Positions 7,428 to 16,333 are shown, counted from the stretch's first letter. The stretch: DNA of 44,092 nt from Clostridiales bacterium (GCA_022787565.1 JALFVN010000009.1:1-44092), one strand, 5' to 3'. A program made the numbers and translations. The notes: generated by a model from the sequence alone, not told the origin.

Positions 7428-8612
7428 TTATTTCAGGTTGGCTTTGATGACTTCGGCCAGTCTCTGGATGCCCTCGATGATCCGCTCGTCGGGCATGCAG
7501 GAGTAGTTCAGGCGCATGCAGTGCTTGTTTCCGCCGTTGGGGAAGAAGCCCTCGCCGGGAACATAGGCCACCAGCTTATCCAGGGCCTGGGGTGCCATGG
7601 CCTTGGTGTCGATATAGTCGGGCAGCTCCACCCAGGTGAACAGGCCGCCGTCGGGCCGGGTGTACTTGGCCTCAGGCGGGAAGTATTTGTCCATGGCGTC
7701 CAGCATCACGTCGCAGCGGTGCTTGTAGGTCTCCCGGATCAAGTCCACATGGGCGTCAAGGTCGTTGGTGTCCAGGAACTTGGACACGACCATCATGGAG
7801 ATGGTGGCAGTCTGCAGAACGGCAGCCTGCGCGATCAGGGCAAATTTCTCGATCAGGGCGGTGTCGGCGCAGATCCAGGCCAGACGGTAGCCGGGAGCCA
7901 GGATCTTGGAGAAGGTGCCCAGATAGATGACGCGGCCTTCGGTGTCCATGGATTTCAGTGCAGGCAGATACTCGCCCTTATAGCGCAGCTCACCGTAGGG
8001 GTTATCCTCGATGACATACACATCGTGCCTGTTTACGATCTCCATAAACTGCTTGCGGCGCTCCAGAGGCCAGGTGCGTCCGCTTGGATTCTGGAAGTCG
8101 GGGATGACATAGATGAGCTTGACATTCTTGTTCTCGGTGAGCGTCTTATCCAACTCTTCCATGATCATGCCGTTTTCATCGGTGGGCACTTCCAGGAAGT
8201 TGGGCTGGTAGAGATTGAAGGCGTTGATGGCGCCCAGATAGGACGGGCTCTCCATGACCACCGCGTCGCCGGGGTTCAGGAACAGCAGACCGCAGTAATC
8301 CAGGCCCTGCTGGCTGCCGGCAGTCATGATGATATGGTCGATGTCGGTATGGATAGCGTTTTTCTTGAGCATACGCTCGGCGATCTGCTCTCTCAGCCGG
8401 GGCAGACCTTCAGTGGGGCCATACTGAAGCGCCACTCTGCCGGACTCTCTCAGCACGGCGTCGCTGGCTTCACGGATCGGATCAATGGGGAACAGCTCCG
8501 GCGCGGGCAGGCCGCCGGCAAAAGATATGATTTCGGGTCTTGCGGTTACTTTAAGTATCTCTCTGACGTCTGACGCTTTTACATTTTTCATTCTGTCTGC
8601 GAAATTGTACAT
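7428..8612 (-). CDS. PLP-dependent aminotransferase (class I/II, LysN-like)
   Basis: A 394-residue cytoplasmic aminotransferase. The PLP lysine is Lys236 in GTFSKILAPGYRLAW. Other cofactor residues are in QNPSG (174-178), EDNPYG (202-207), and a C-terminal MRLNYS block carrying the carboxylate-binding Arg. It resembles 2-aminoadipate/branched or aromatic amino-acid aminotransferases of the LysN/MocR-derived group and lacks the GntR domain of MocR. The substrate cannot be fixed from sequence. AGGAGG precedes the start. The operon partner is an acyl-CoA thioesterase, which would fit amino-acid fermentation through a 2-oxo acid and its CoA derivative, but this is inference. Confidence 0.85.
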   Translation of the reverse strand: MYNFADRMKNVKASDVREILKVTARPEIISFAGGLPAPELFPIDPIREASDAVLRESGRVALQYGPTEGLPRLREQIAERMLKKNAIHTDIDHIIMTAGSQQGLDYCGLLFLNPGDAVVMESPSYLGAINAFNLYQPNFLEVPTDENGMIMEELDKTLTENKNVKLIYVIPDFQNPSGRTWPLERRKQFMEIVNRHDVYVIEDNPYGELRYKGEYLPALKSMDTEGRVIYLGTFSKILAPGYRLAWICADTALIEKFALIAQAAVLQTATISMMVVSKFLDTNDLDAHVDLIRETYKHRCDVMLDAMDKYFPPEAKYTRPDGGLFTWVELPDYIDTKAMAPQALDKLVAYVPGEGFFPNGGNKHCMRLNYSCMPDERIIEGIQRLAEVIKANLK

Positions 8613-8657
8613 GAGTTATTCCCTCCTGAATAGATTTTTATATAACCTCATGGATAA

Positions 8658-8686
8658 ACATTACCACAAATCTTTTCTTCTGTAAA
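8658..8686 (-). promoter_or_regulatory. possible promoter of the aminotransferase operon
   Basis: Minus strand TTTACA, 17 bases, TAATGT with a TG one base upstream (extended -10). The match is moderate. No clear terminator for the operon ending at 8748 was found in 8613-8747. Confidence 0.4.
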
Positions 8687-8747
8687 TAATAAAACCAAAC
8701 TTTAATTCGTTCATTTTTTGACACATCCTGCAGGCTTTCCGACAGTT

Positions 8748-9377
8748 TCAGCCCAAAAAGTTCAGAATTGCCACCTGAGGCTCCGTGTTTTCGTCAATTT
8801 CGATGGTGTCTGTGTCATAGTGCCGGATAAGCTCCGGGGAATCAAAAAGATCCGTCAGCGCCTCGATATGCTCAAGACGGCGGGTGCCGTAGTTTTTAAA
8901 GCGGTAGTGCATGGGGATGATGATTTTGGGCATCAGTTCCTCCGACAGGCGCCAGACCTCCTGTGCCGGCAGAGCGGTGCAGCTCCCGGCCCCCACCATC
9001 ATCACGTCCGCGCCGAACATGCGGCCGGACTGTTCTCCCGTAGGCTTTGTGCCGATATCCCCCGTATGGACCAGCTTCAGCCCGTCCGCCTCCAGAATAT
9101 GGACAAGGCTGCTGCCCCGCATCCTGCCGCTCACCGTGTCGTGGTCCACGGAAAAGGAGCTGATGGTAAAGGGGCACTGGCTCTCCGGCTTGCCGGACAG
9201 GGTGACTGCCTCCCGGCAGTTGTGCCCGTAGTGCTCATGGCTCACCAGCACCTTGTCCGCCCTTACATTCAGCTTGGGGTAGCCATAGGTATATTTGTAG
9301 TTATAGGGGTCGATCACCACCGTGTACCCCCTGTGTTTTATGGAAAAGCAGGCATGGCCCAACCATTGAATCTCCAT
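8748..9377 (-). CDS. MBL-fold metal-dependent hydrolase with altered HxHxDH motif
   Basis: A 209-residue protein of the UPF0173/COG2220-like metallo-beta-lactamase fold, starting WLGHACFSI. The usual Zn motif HxHxDH reads HEHYGH: the aspartate that normally binds the second metal is glycine (codon GGG at about 9225). Downstream metal residues remain (HTGDIG and PMHYR). It may use one metal, or the change may alter or abolish activity. The ATG at 9377 has GGAGGG inside the end of the DUF4037 gene and lies 2 bases after its stop, so it is the last gene of a three-gene operon. A longer reading to 9953 in this frame is a shadow of the DUF4037 gene. Confidence 0.82.
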   Translation of the reverse strand: MEIQWLGHACFSIKHRGYTVVIDPYNYKYTYGYPKLNVRADKVLVSHEHYGHNCREAVTLSGKPESQCPFTISSFSVDHDTVSGRMRGSSLVHILEADGLKLVHTGDIGTKPTGEQSGRMFGADVMMVGAGSCTALPAQEVWRLSEELMPKIIIPMHYRFKNYGTRRLEHIEALTDLFDSPELIRHYDTDTIEIDENTEPQVAILNFLG

Positions 9378-9379
9378 CT

Positions 9380-10303
9380 TTATCCCTCCATTACATGCAT
9401 AGCCCGGATCTCCGGGTTTTCTATATGCTCCATGATGTGCAGCGCGTGAGGCTCCAGATAGTCCCAGCTGCCGCAGCTCAGGCCCTGCTTTTGCAGCTGC
9501 CGGATAACAGCTGCGCAGATATCCTCGATCACGGCGCTTTTCAGGGACTGACCCTCCCGGTCGTTGGGGCCAGTCATCAGAAATTCCAGGGCGTCCTTCA
9601 TTTCCCCCAGCAGGGGCAGGGCCGCCATGGCCCTGAACTGCCATTTGTAATAGGGCATATGGGCGCGGTTGAGCAGGAAGATCACCGCGCAGGCGGCGTT
9701 GACAAACTCGCCCAGGGCCAGCATGGCCGCCCCCTCCTCTCCGTGGCGCAGACAACGGGCATAATTGTACTGCCCGGACTGCGCCATCAGGGCACAGCCG
9801 GCGGCCAGCTTCTTTTTCCGTACGTCCTCGGGCATATTGTGGAGGATAGCCTCCCTGATTTCGGTAAACCTCCCCTGATCGTCCCGCCAGACCTGGCCGT
9901 TGCTGGCCTCCGCCAGCGCCCAGGAGGGCAGACTCATCCACTGCTGCCAGCACTCCGGCGCGCCGGCTGAGCCGGTATACCGGCGGTAAAAATCACTGAT
10001 GCGCCGCACACCCAGAGATTTTTCCCCCAGAGCGCTGCGCTCCCCGCTCTTTCCGCCTGTCAGCTCCCGGTAGGCCCGGGAGAGCGGAACGCCGATGGCA
10101 ATGTCCGTATCGTCATTGATCCAGAGGCAGAAGCCCCGCTGAAAATCGTGGTCCCGGGACACCTCATCGTCAAAACCGAAGCACTCCGAGCCGTGGCCCG
10201 CAAGGCCCACGGCAATGCGGCCTTCATAGGCGGGAAAGCGGCTGCGGATCAGCTCCGCCCCCTGCTCTTCATAAAAGGCTCTGGCCTCCTCAAGTCCCCG
10301 CAT
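9380..10303 (-). CDS. DUF4037 protein with nucleotidyltransferase-like motif
   Basis: A 307-residue cytoplasmic protein. The motif HGSECFGFDDEVSRDHDF (37-54) is diagnostic of DUF4037. It has the form GS-x11-DxD (Gly38-Ser39, Asp51, Asp53), as in polymerase-beta-type nucleotidyltransferases. The rest (about 110-300) looks all-helical. Function is unknown. By fold it may transfer a nucleotide to a protein or small molecule, which is inference. It overlaps the TPR gene by 14 bases and sits 2 bases before the MBL gene, so the three are almost certainly co-translated. Confidence 0.8.
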   Translation of the reverse strand: MRGLEEARAFYEEQGAELIRSRFPAYEGRIAVGLAGHGSECFGFDDEVSRDHDFQRGFCLWINDDTDIAIGVPLSRAYRELTGGKSGERSALGEKSLGVRRISDFYRRYTGSAGAPECWQQWMSLPSWALAEASNGQVWRDDQGRFTEIREAILHNMPEDVRKKKLAAGCALMAQSGQYNYARCLRHGEEGAAMLALGEFVNAACAVIFLLNRAHMPYYKWQFRAMAALPLLGEMKDALEFLMTGPNDREGQSLKSAVIEDICAAVIRQLQKQGLSCGSWDYLEPHALHIMEHIENPEIRAMHVMEG

Positions 10304-11096
10304 AGATTTTCTCCGCCCTTTCCTTCAGCTCCCTTGCCCAGAGGAAATAGCCGAAATAGTCAAAGCTGGGGGCACACTTGGAAATGCTGAAGGCGTGGTA
10401 GCCGTCCCGGGCCAGCCCCGGCGTGTTCAGACATTCCCAGGCCCGCTCCATGCACTGGCCGACGCGCTCATCCTCATGGTCCTGCCGGTCGTACAGCTCC
10501 GCCATGTTGCAGAGCGTCACGGCGATCTCGTTTTCCCCGGCGGGCAGCCGGGCCATGATCTCCATAGCCAGCTTATAATACCGCTCCGCCTCCTCATAGC
10601 GCCCCGCGTCGGCACAGGACAGGGCCATGTTGTTATACAGTCCGGCAAAGCGATAGTCCATGGGGTCCAGATTCTGGGCATATACCCGGCAGACATGGGA
10701 GAAAAACGGGGTGGATTCCTCCGCCAGGCCGAAGCACTTCATGGTGGTGGCGGCGTTGAGCATAACGGTAGCGCCGGACAGGGTCTGACCCATATTATGC
10801 TCACGGATGATTCTCAGGCCGTCTTCCACAGCGCTCAGGCCCTTTTCCTCATTTTTGCTGCGGCGATATTGGCCCATCAGCTCGCTGAGCATGCTCAGTT
10901 CGCCCCGCCAATCCCCCGCGGCGGCCGCCTGTTCCCGGCGTGCCTCCAGAAATCGCTCTGCCTCGCGCTCTCTTCCCTGTTCATAGAGCGCATCCAGTTC
11001 TTTGATGACTACCGGTACGTCCAGTACCCGGGGGCAGGGACGGTTGTCCGGTTCGCCGGTATATTCTCTCGTGTCAAAGCAGCACACAGGTTCCAT
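10290..11096 (-). CDS. tetratricopeptide repeat protein
   Basis: A 268-residue soluble protein made mostly of helical pairs. A clear TPR unit is NNMALSCADAGRYEEAERYY, followed by TLCNMAELYDRQDHEDERVG; earlier repeats are more divergent (residues 30-130). No signal peptide or catalytic motif was found. TPR proteins act as binding scaffolds. Its stop lies inside the DUF4037 gene (14-base overlap), suggesting the two products form a complex. It is the first gene of the TPR/DUF4037/MBL operon, with a minus-strand promoter at 11138-11166. Confidence 0.8.
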   Translation of the reverse strand: MEPVCCFDTREYTGEPDNRPCPRVLDVPVVIKELDALYEQGREREAERFLEARREQAAAAGDWRGELSMLSELMGQYRRSKNEEKGLSAVEDGLRIIREHNMGQTLSGATVMLNAATTMKCFGLAEESTPFFSHVCRVYAQNLDPMDYRFAGLYNNMALSCADAGRYEEAERYYKLAMEIMARLPAGENEIAVTLCNMAELYDRQDHEDERVGQCMERAWECLNTPGLARDGYHAFSISKCAPSFDYFGYFLWARELKERAEKIYAGT

Positions 11097-11102
11097 CAGA
11101 GA

Positions 11103-11166
11103 TTGCCCTTTCTTTCTTCAAGGTGTATAATACATTTATTATATGCAAAAAATAGCAGAAAAGCAA
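11103..11166. promoter_or_regulatory. overlapping divergent promoters
   Basis: Plus strand: TTGCCC (11103-11108), 17 bases, TATAAT (11126-11131), driving the thioredoxin-domain gene. Minus strand: TTGCTT (11166-11161), 17 bases, TATAAT (11143-11138), driving the TPR operon. The two -10 boxes are only 6 bases apart, so the polymerases probably exclude one another. Confidence 0.55.
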
Positions 11167-11181
11167 GTTGGAGGCTGTGGC

Positions 11182-13167
11182 ATGAGCAACAGATTAGCGA
11201 AGGAAAGCTCCCCCTATCTGCGCCAGCACGGGGAGAATCCGGTGGACTGGTATCCCTGGTGTGAGGAAGCTTTTCAGCGGGCGAAGCAGGAGGACAAGCC
11301 TGTTTTTCTCAGCATCGGCTACTCCACCTGTCACTGGTGCCATGTGATGGCCCACGAGTCCTTTGAGGACAGGCAGGTGGCGGAAATTCTGAACCGGAAC
11401 TTTATTTCTGTCAAGGTGGACCGGGAGGAGCGGCCGGATGTGGACGCGGTATACATGCAGGTCTGCACCGCCATAACCGGCAGCGGCGGCTGGCCCCTCA
11501 CCATTATCATGACGCCGGAGCAAAAGCCCTTTTTTGCTGCCACCTATCTGCCCAAAAACAATACGTTCCGGCAGACCGGGCTTCTGCCCCTGCTGCACGC
11601 TGTGGCGGAACGCTGGAAGAACGGACGGGAGGAGCTTGTGCGTACCGGCGACGACATTACCGCTTTTCTCAGCCGCCAGAAGGTGGAAAAGAGCAGTTTC
11701 CCCTGCGAGGAGGATCTGAAGCGGGCAGCAAAGCAGCTGGCAGACTCCTATGATGAGGAATACGGCGGCTTCGGCTCCGCGCCCAAATTTCCCTCCGCCC
11801 ACAACCTGATCTTCCTGCTGCGCTACGCCGCCCTCAGCGGCGACAAAAGTGCAAGGCGGCAGGTGGAAAACACCCTGCGGCAGATGTATAAGGGCGGCAT
11901 CTATGACCATTTCGGCGGCGGCTTCGCCCGGTACTCCACCGACCGGGAGTGGCTGGCCCCCCATTTTGAAAAGACGCTGTACGATAACGCGCTTTTGGCC
12001 CTGGCCTATACCGAGGCCTGGCAGGACGGGCACATGGCCCTGTACCGCCAGGTGGCGGAGGATACCCTGGACTACTGTCTCCGGGAGCTGCAGCACGAAA
12101 AAGGCGGTTTTTTCAGCGGCCAGGACGCGGACAGCGAGGGCGGCGAGGGAGCTTACTATCTCTTCACTCCCCGGCAGATAAAATCCGTGCTGGGTGAGGA
12201 TGACGGGCGGCATTTCTGCGAGTGCTACGACATCACAGAAGAGGGCAATTTTCAGGGAAAAAGCATCCCCAACCTGCTGCTGAACACCCGCTGGAACCTG
12301 CTGCCCGAAGGCTACGGGGAATTCCGGGAGAAGCTGCGGGAGTACCGCCGGAAGAGGATGGCCCTGGGGCTGGATGACAAGGTGCTCACCGGATGGAACG
12401 GCCTGATGCTGATGGCTCTGTCCCGGGCGGCCTGGGCTTTTGGCGATAAGCGGTATCTGGCCGCGGCGCAAGAGCTGGCGGCATTCATGGAAAAGGAGCT
12501 GGGTCGCGGAGCGCAGCTGAAGGCGGTATTCTGCCGGGGCGAGGCAAAGCTTCCCGCCCAGCTGGACGATTATGCCTTTTATGCCCTGGGCCTGCTGGAG
12601 CTGTACCGGGCGGACTTTGACCCGGCCCATATCCTTTTGGCCAAGGAACTGGCGGAGCAGATCCTCGACCGCTTTGCCGACGAAAAGGGCGGCGGCTTTT
12701 TCCGCACCGCCGAAGATGCGGAGGCACTGATCGTCCGCCCCAAGGAAATCTTCGACGGGGCCATGCCCTCCGGCAACAGTGCGGCGGCGGTGCTGCTGAG
12801 CGCATTGTGGCGGCTGACGGCGGAGATCCGCTGGCGGGAAGCCCGGGAAAAGCAGCTGAGCTTTATCTGCGCCAACCTGAAGCGCTACCCGGCAGGCTGC
12901 GCCTTTGGTCTGTGCGCTTTAATGGATGAGATCTATTCCACCCGGGAGCTGGTCTGCGCCGCCCCCGGCGAGGAGACCCCCGACATGCTGAAAACCGTCA
13001 CCGCCAGGTACGCCCCGGAGCTGAGCGTGCTGCTGAAAACACCGGCAAGGGCTGACGTGCTGGCTCAGGCCGCGCCCTTTACCGCAGACTATGCCCCCAA
13101 AGACGGCAAAGCCGCTTTCTATCTCTGTGCCAATGGCGTCTGCCAGCTTCCGCTGACGGATATATAG
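11182..13167 (+). CDS. thioredoxin-domain protein, YyaL/DUF255 type
   Basis: A 661-residue protein of the YyaL/SPATA20 family. An N-terminal thioredoxin-like DUF255 domain begins [12 protein letters not shown] and carries Cys50-His-Trp-Cys53 in [10 protein letters not shown]. The C-terminal two-thirds is an (alpha/alpha)-barrel similar to N-acylglucosamine 2-epimerases, with [25 protein letters not shown] and [13 protein letters not shown]. Length is normal. The physiological substrate of the family is unknown; a redox-linked sugar or protein function is only inferred. GGAGG 7 bases before ATG 11182 sets the start; a longer in-frame reading to 11143 lacks a site. It has its own promoter. Confidence 0.88.
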   Translation: MSNRLAKESSPYLRQHGENPVDWYPWCEEAFQRAKQEDKPVFLSIGYSTCHWCHVMAHESFEDRQVAEILNRNFISVKVDREERPDVDAVYMQVCTAITGSGGWPLTIIMTPEQKPFFAATYLPKNNTFRQTGLLPLLHAVAERWKNGREELVRTGDDITAFLSRQKVEKSSFPCEEDLKRAAKQLADSYDEEYGGFGSAPKFPSAHNLIFLLRYAALSGDKSARRQVENTLRQMYKGGIYDHFGGGFARYSTDREWLAPHFEKTLYDNALLALAYTEAWQDGHMALYRQVAEDTLDYCLRELQHEKGGFFSGQDADSEGGEGAYYLFTPRQIKSVLGEDDGRHFCECYDITEEGNFQGKSIPNLLLNTRWNLLPEGYGEFREKLREYRRKRMALGLDDKVLTGWNGLMLMALSRAAWAFGDKRYLAAAQELAAFMEKELGRGAQLKAVFCRGEAKLPAQLDDYAFYALGLLELYRADFDPAHILLAKELAEQILDRFADEKGGGFFRTAEDAEALIVRPKEIFDGAMPSGNSAAAVLLSALWRLTAEIRWREAREKQLSFICANLKRYPAGCAFGLCALMDEIYSTRELVCAAPGEETPDMLKTVTARYAPELSVLLKTPARADVLAQAAPFTADYAPKDGKAAFYLCANGVCQLPLTDI

Positions 13168-13177
13168 GGGCAAAAAA

Positions 13178-13269
13178 CTGTCTTTCTGAGGATCAAAGCG
13201 GCGAAGGCCTCCTTGCTCCTTCCGTTCTGTTCACGGGATTCTTCGCCGCTTCGCGGCTCAGAATGACAG
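13178..13269. repeat. CTGTC..CTGAG/CTCAG..GACAG dispersed palindromic repeat
   Basis: Starts CTGTCTTTCTGAG and ends CTCAGAATGACAG, so the ends are near-perfect inverted repeats around an inner GGGATTCTTCGCCG segment. It belongs to the same family as the tandem pair at 42298-42492. Repeats with TCATTCTGAG/CGAAGAATC are widespread in bacterial intergenic DNA. Confidence 0.75.
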
Positions 13270-13290
13270 CCAATGAAACGCCAAGGGACA

Positions 13291-13334
13291 AAAGATCCCG
13301 TATTCAGAAGGTTTTTTCTGAATACGGGATCTTT
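13291..13334. terminator. bidirectional terminator, left edge of surface locus
   Basis: A perfect 19-bp stem (13291-13309 with 13316-13334), loop GGTTTT, between convergent genes. The arm GATCCCGTATTCAGAAG recurs in the terminator at 23152-23212. Confidence 0.85.
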
Positions 13335-13349
13335 CACATTTTTATCCTA

Positions 13350-14486
13350 TTATTTCCCGTGCCTGCCGGAATGCTTCTTTTTCCGGTGCCGGGCAAAAAA
13401 CGCCGCTGCGGCAGCGAGAACCGCACAGGCGATCAGCAGGGCGAAAAACACGGTCCTGTTCCGGGCCTCTTCCCGGGCTTTTGCCGCGTTTTCCGCCGCA
13501 AGCCTTGCGCTCTCCTCGGCGGCAGCCTTCTCTGCGGCTTCTCTCTCCGCCTCTGCCTTCTGTACTTCCGCAAGCGCCAGCTGTTCGGCAAGTTTTTCCT
13601 GTTCTATCTGTTCTTCCTTTTCGGCGTACCGTTGATCCAGTTCGGCGCTGTAAGAGACCAGTTCCTCACAGAGCCTGCCGCAGAAGGCTTTCGCGTAATA
13701 ATAGCCAAAGTCTCTTGTCAACACCGTGACCAGGATGGGGGTATCCGTATAGACGATACCGGCGATATGGTTCACCTGCTCGCCTCCAATGGTCAGGGAG
13801 CCGAATTTCTGGGCAATAACGAGATCAGTCAGCTCATTCTGTCGGAGAAACTCGCCGGGCTGGGCCTGGGACATATAGTCGATCACCGAGGGATACTGGT
13901 CGGAATTGGCATACAGCTCCCGCAGAATGTCGATCAGGAAGCGGCAGGAATACTTTGGTGTTTCCTCCCAACTCAGGAAACCCTCAGGCAGTTCATCATC
14001 CGTCCAGCCTGCCAGCTTCTGCTCATTTTCCCTCACTTTAGGCCAGGTATAAAAATAACTGGCGGTAGTAAAAGCGCGGGTATTGTCGGAGTTAACCAGA
14101 CATTCCCGGAGCACTTCATCCGGTCCGCCCGCATAGTCGCCGATGGGGTTTTCACCGTTCAGCACGTCGTTTGCCAGCATCATCATCAGCGGAAGCTTGA
14201 AAACGCTGGCGGTATAATACCACTCGTCCCCGTAGTAAAACAGGGCCTCGTTGGTCTTGGTGTAGCAAAAGCCCACGCTGATACCGCAGTAATCGTCAGC
14301 TTCCCTTCCGAATTCCCGGATCAGAGCGTTTACGATTTCGGTAAACCCTTCCTCGTCCGCCACCAGGATCGGCTCATCCTCCTCCGGCAGCTCCGTCTCC
14401 GTTCCTTCCGCCCAAGCAGCCGGGGCAAGCAGATAGAGCATGGCCGCCGCGATAAAAAAGGAAAGCATTCTCGTTGCAAGTTTCAT
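13350..14486 (-). CDS. membrane-tethered serine hydrolase, class A beta-lactamase fold
   Basis: A 378-residue exported protein. Signal peptide 1-26 (ending AAWA). The catalytic domain (45-275) has the beta-lactamase/transpeptidase triad of motifs: SVFK (Ser94, Lys97), SDN (133-135) and KFG (227-229) in place of KTG/KSG. A charged coiled coil (about 285-343, rich in Ala/Glu/Lys) leads to a C-terminal membrane helix (346-365) and a basic tail, so the enzyme stands off the outer membrane face on a stalk. Possible roles are peptidoglycan carboxypeptidase-like activity or an inactive sensor; the KFG change argues against a standard beta-lactamase. It is the last gene of the six-gene operon, 9 bases after the glycosidase. 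Confidence 0.8.
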   Translation of the reverse strand: MKLATRMLSFFIAAAMLYLLAPAAWAEGTETELPEEDEPILVADEEGFTEIVNALIREFGREADDYCGISVGFCYTKTNEALFYYGDEWYYTASVFKLPLMMMLANDVLNGENPIGDYAGGPDEVLRECLVNSDNTRAFTTASYFYTWPKVRENEQKLAGWTDDELPEGFLSWEETPKYSCRFLIDILRELYANSDQYPSVIDYMSQAQPGEFLRQNELTDLVIAQKFGSLTIGGEQVNHIAGIVYTDTPILVTVLTRDFGYYYAKAFCGRLCEELVSYSAELDQRYAEKEEQIEQEKLAEQLALAEVQKAEAEREAAEKAAAEESARLAAENAAKAREEARNRTVFFALLIACAVLAAAAAFFARHRKKKHSGRHGK

Positions 14487-14495
14487 TGCCGCTCC

Positions 14496-15695
14496 TTATT
14501 TTTCCGGGATCGCCGTGGCAAAGTAAATAATGTCGCTCACGATCTGTTCACTGTTGTACTGCATAGGGTTGACCACCTGACCGTCCAGGATGATGACGCC
14601 GGTCTGTCCGCCGTCCAGCGTGTAAGCGTTGGGGCAGTCATGGTCCAGCATCACATCGGTGAGCTCCCTCAGCGTACAGCCCCACTTGCTGTATTCACTG
14701 TACGCGGAATTTGCGTTTACCGCCACGGTGAGGTAGTGGAGCGTCCCCATCTGGGCAATGGCCAGTCTGGGATAGTTATCTCCGATCTCCCCAAAGGAAT
14801 AAAATCCGGGGCAGACGTCTTCTCCCTCCGAGATCAGCACCGGGCCGAAGCAGAGCGAAAAGGAAATGTTATTTTCAGCGATAAACGCCTCAGCCGCTTT
14901 TTCGTCGGTGAAGCTGTTGGCTTTTTTCAGGATGAAGTCTCCCTCTTCCGTAACAAAGCACACATCGCAGCTGGGCACAAAGCGTTCAAGCTTTCCTTCA
15001 TAGACGCAGACGCCCGTCACCCGGGACCAGTGGTCATACAGATCAGCGCTGCTGGCGCAGACGGCGTTCACCTCTTTGGCCAGCTCCGAGGGGTAATCAT
15101 ACTGATTGCAGTCAAAGCAGTCCTGGACGATCTTCCTGCGAAGCTGGGATGCGTCGGAAACGAAGACCTCGCTGAAAGTACCCCAGCAGTTGCCCACCGG
15201 CTCATTCCAGACCAGCACCAATATGGACTCGTCCAGATAGTATTTCAGCGTCGCCCCTTCCACCAGGGGCAGCTCCTCGCTCCATACGGTCTCCTGATCG
15301 CCGATAAGCTGCTTTGCGTAAGCGGAATTGAGAAGCTTGCGAATTTCAGCGGGATCATCTGTCTCGCCGTAGCAGCGCTCATCCGGGACGTATCCGGCCC
15401 CGGCCCCCTCCGGGATCGCGTATTCCTTCCGCACATAGGAAAGCTTGCCGGGAAGGGCTTCTCTTCTCGCCTGCACCGCACTTTCCAGATCGGCCTGGGC
15501 GGTAAATTCCGTCAGCCCCTCCGACCAGGTATGTCCCGTCTCCTCACTGCTGATCCTGCGCAGGATCTCCGCAGGGGAATATTCCAGCAGCAGCGGAACG
15601 GCCAGAACCAGCAGCAGTACCGCAAGCAGGAAAAGGACAATAACCTGTACTGCGCTGCTGTTTTTTTTGCGTTTTTGCACTCTGCTCTCTCTCAT
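14496..15695 (-). CDS. phosphodiester glycosidase (NAGPA domain), membrane anchored
   Basis: A 399-residue protein with an N-terminal membrane anchor (about 15-40) and an exported phosphodiester-glycosidase domain (about 190-395). Typical blocks are EVNAVCASSADLYDHW, GVCVYEGK, GFYSFGEIGD and NAYTLDGGQTGVIILDG; the LDGG segment is the family hallmark. The founding member, mammalian uncovering enzyme, removes GlcNAc from a GlcNAc-1-phosphodiester. Bacterial members probably cleave sugar-phosphodiester bonds in envelope polymers. ATG 15695 overlaps the previous stop as ATGA, which decides this start over an in-frame ATG at 15734 that would overlap by 43 bases. Confidence 0.8.
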   Translation of the reverse strand: MRESRVQKRKKNSSAVQVIVLFLLAVLLLVLAVPLLLEYSPAEILRRISSEETGHTWSEGLTEFTAQADLESAVQARREALPGKLSYVRKEYAIPEGAGAGYVPDERCYGETDDPAEIRKLLNSAYAKQLIGDQETVWSEELPLVEGATLKYYLDESILVLVWNEPVGNCWGTFSEVFVSDASQLRRKIVQDCFDCNQYDYPSELAKEVNAVCASSADLYDHWSRVTGVCVYEGKLERFVPSCDVCFVTEEGDFILKKANSFTDEKAAEAFIAENNISFSLCFGPVLISEGEDVCPGFYSFGEIGDNYPRLAIAQMGTLHYLTVAVNANSAYSEYSKWGCTLRELTDVMLDHDCPNAYTLDGGQTGVIILDGQVVNPMQYNSEQIVSDIIYFATAIPEK

Positions 15696-16333
15696 TTGCT
15701 CTCGTCCGTCCTTCCGTTTGCCAGGATATTGCACAGCGCCTCAGAAAGGATCAGTTTCGGTGGCGTATCCATTGTGGTCTGAATGACAACGGTATCGGTC
15801 CGGAGATAAGCCTCCGCGTTTTCCATCCGTCCTGCCAGAACCTGGGCAAAAACCCTGTCCAGCACGTCCTGTCGGAAATTCAGCTCCTGGTCATAGATCT
15901 CCGCGGAACTTGCCGCTTCCTCCAGCTCCTGGTTCAGAATCTGCTGGATCTCCTCTTCCATGCCCTCTGTCAGCGCTGCGGCATCGAGCCAGGTAACAGA
16001 CACCGTGTTGGCCACACCCTCATTTTTGATGACCTGGGAGGACAGGATCTGATAGGAAAAACTGCTTCTGGCAAGCTCGCCCAGCTCCCCGGTATACATG
16101 CCGGCGGCGATGCTGTAATTTTCCGTCAGCGCCTCCACGGTCTGGGCATCTCCCGCGGAAAAGGCCCGGAAAAATTCGTCAACCGCAGCGCAGGATTGGG
16201 AAATCGCTGCCTGCTTTCTTGTCTCTGCCGGGGTGAAGGTCTCCCGGAAAAAGCCGATCCTGATGCCCAGGACGGCAGCGGCCAGAATGGCGGTCACCGC
16301 AATGGCAATGCTTAAAATCTTGTTCTTTTTCAT
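15692..16333 (-). CDS. exported membrane-anchored protein of unknown function
   Basis: Not recognised. A 213-residue protein with one N-terminal membrane segment (about 6-27) and an outside domain. Residues 45-130, with VDEFFRAFSAGDAQTVEAL and a later VSVTWLDAAAL, have the look of an NTF2-like/DUF4878-type fold found in many Gram-positive lipoproteins, but no Cys lipobox is present. The C-terminal half (130-213) is mainly helical. It is coupled by ATGA overlap to the phosphodiester glycosidase and begins 13 bases after the PIG-L gene, so an accessory role to those enzymes is the simplest guess. Confidence 0.65.
   Translation of the reverse strand: MKKNKILSIAIAVTAILAAAVLGIRIGFFRETFTPAETRKQAAISQSCAAVDEFFRAFSAGDAQTVEALTENYSIAAGMYTGELGELARSSFSYQILSSQVIKNEGVANTVSVTWLDAAALTEGMEEEIQQILNQELEEAASSAEIYDQELNFRQDVLDRVFAQVLAGRMENAEAYLRTDTVVIQTTMDTPPKLILSEALCNILANGRTDESK

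Noticed and set aside
9378-9953. N-terminal extension of the MBL-fold gene
   Set aside because: It overlaps the DUF4037 gene in another frame and is Gly/Arg/Pro-rich; the real start has GGAGGG and begins the MBL fold at once.
13263-15782. A plus-strand open frame of about 839 codons opposite the serine hydrolase and glycosidase genes
   Set aside because: It lies entirely antisense to two well-supported genes, shows no domain or ribosome site, and reflects GC-rich third positions.
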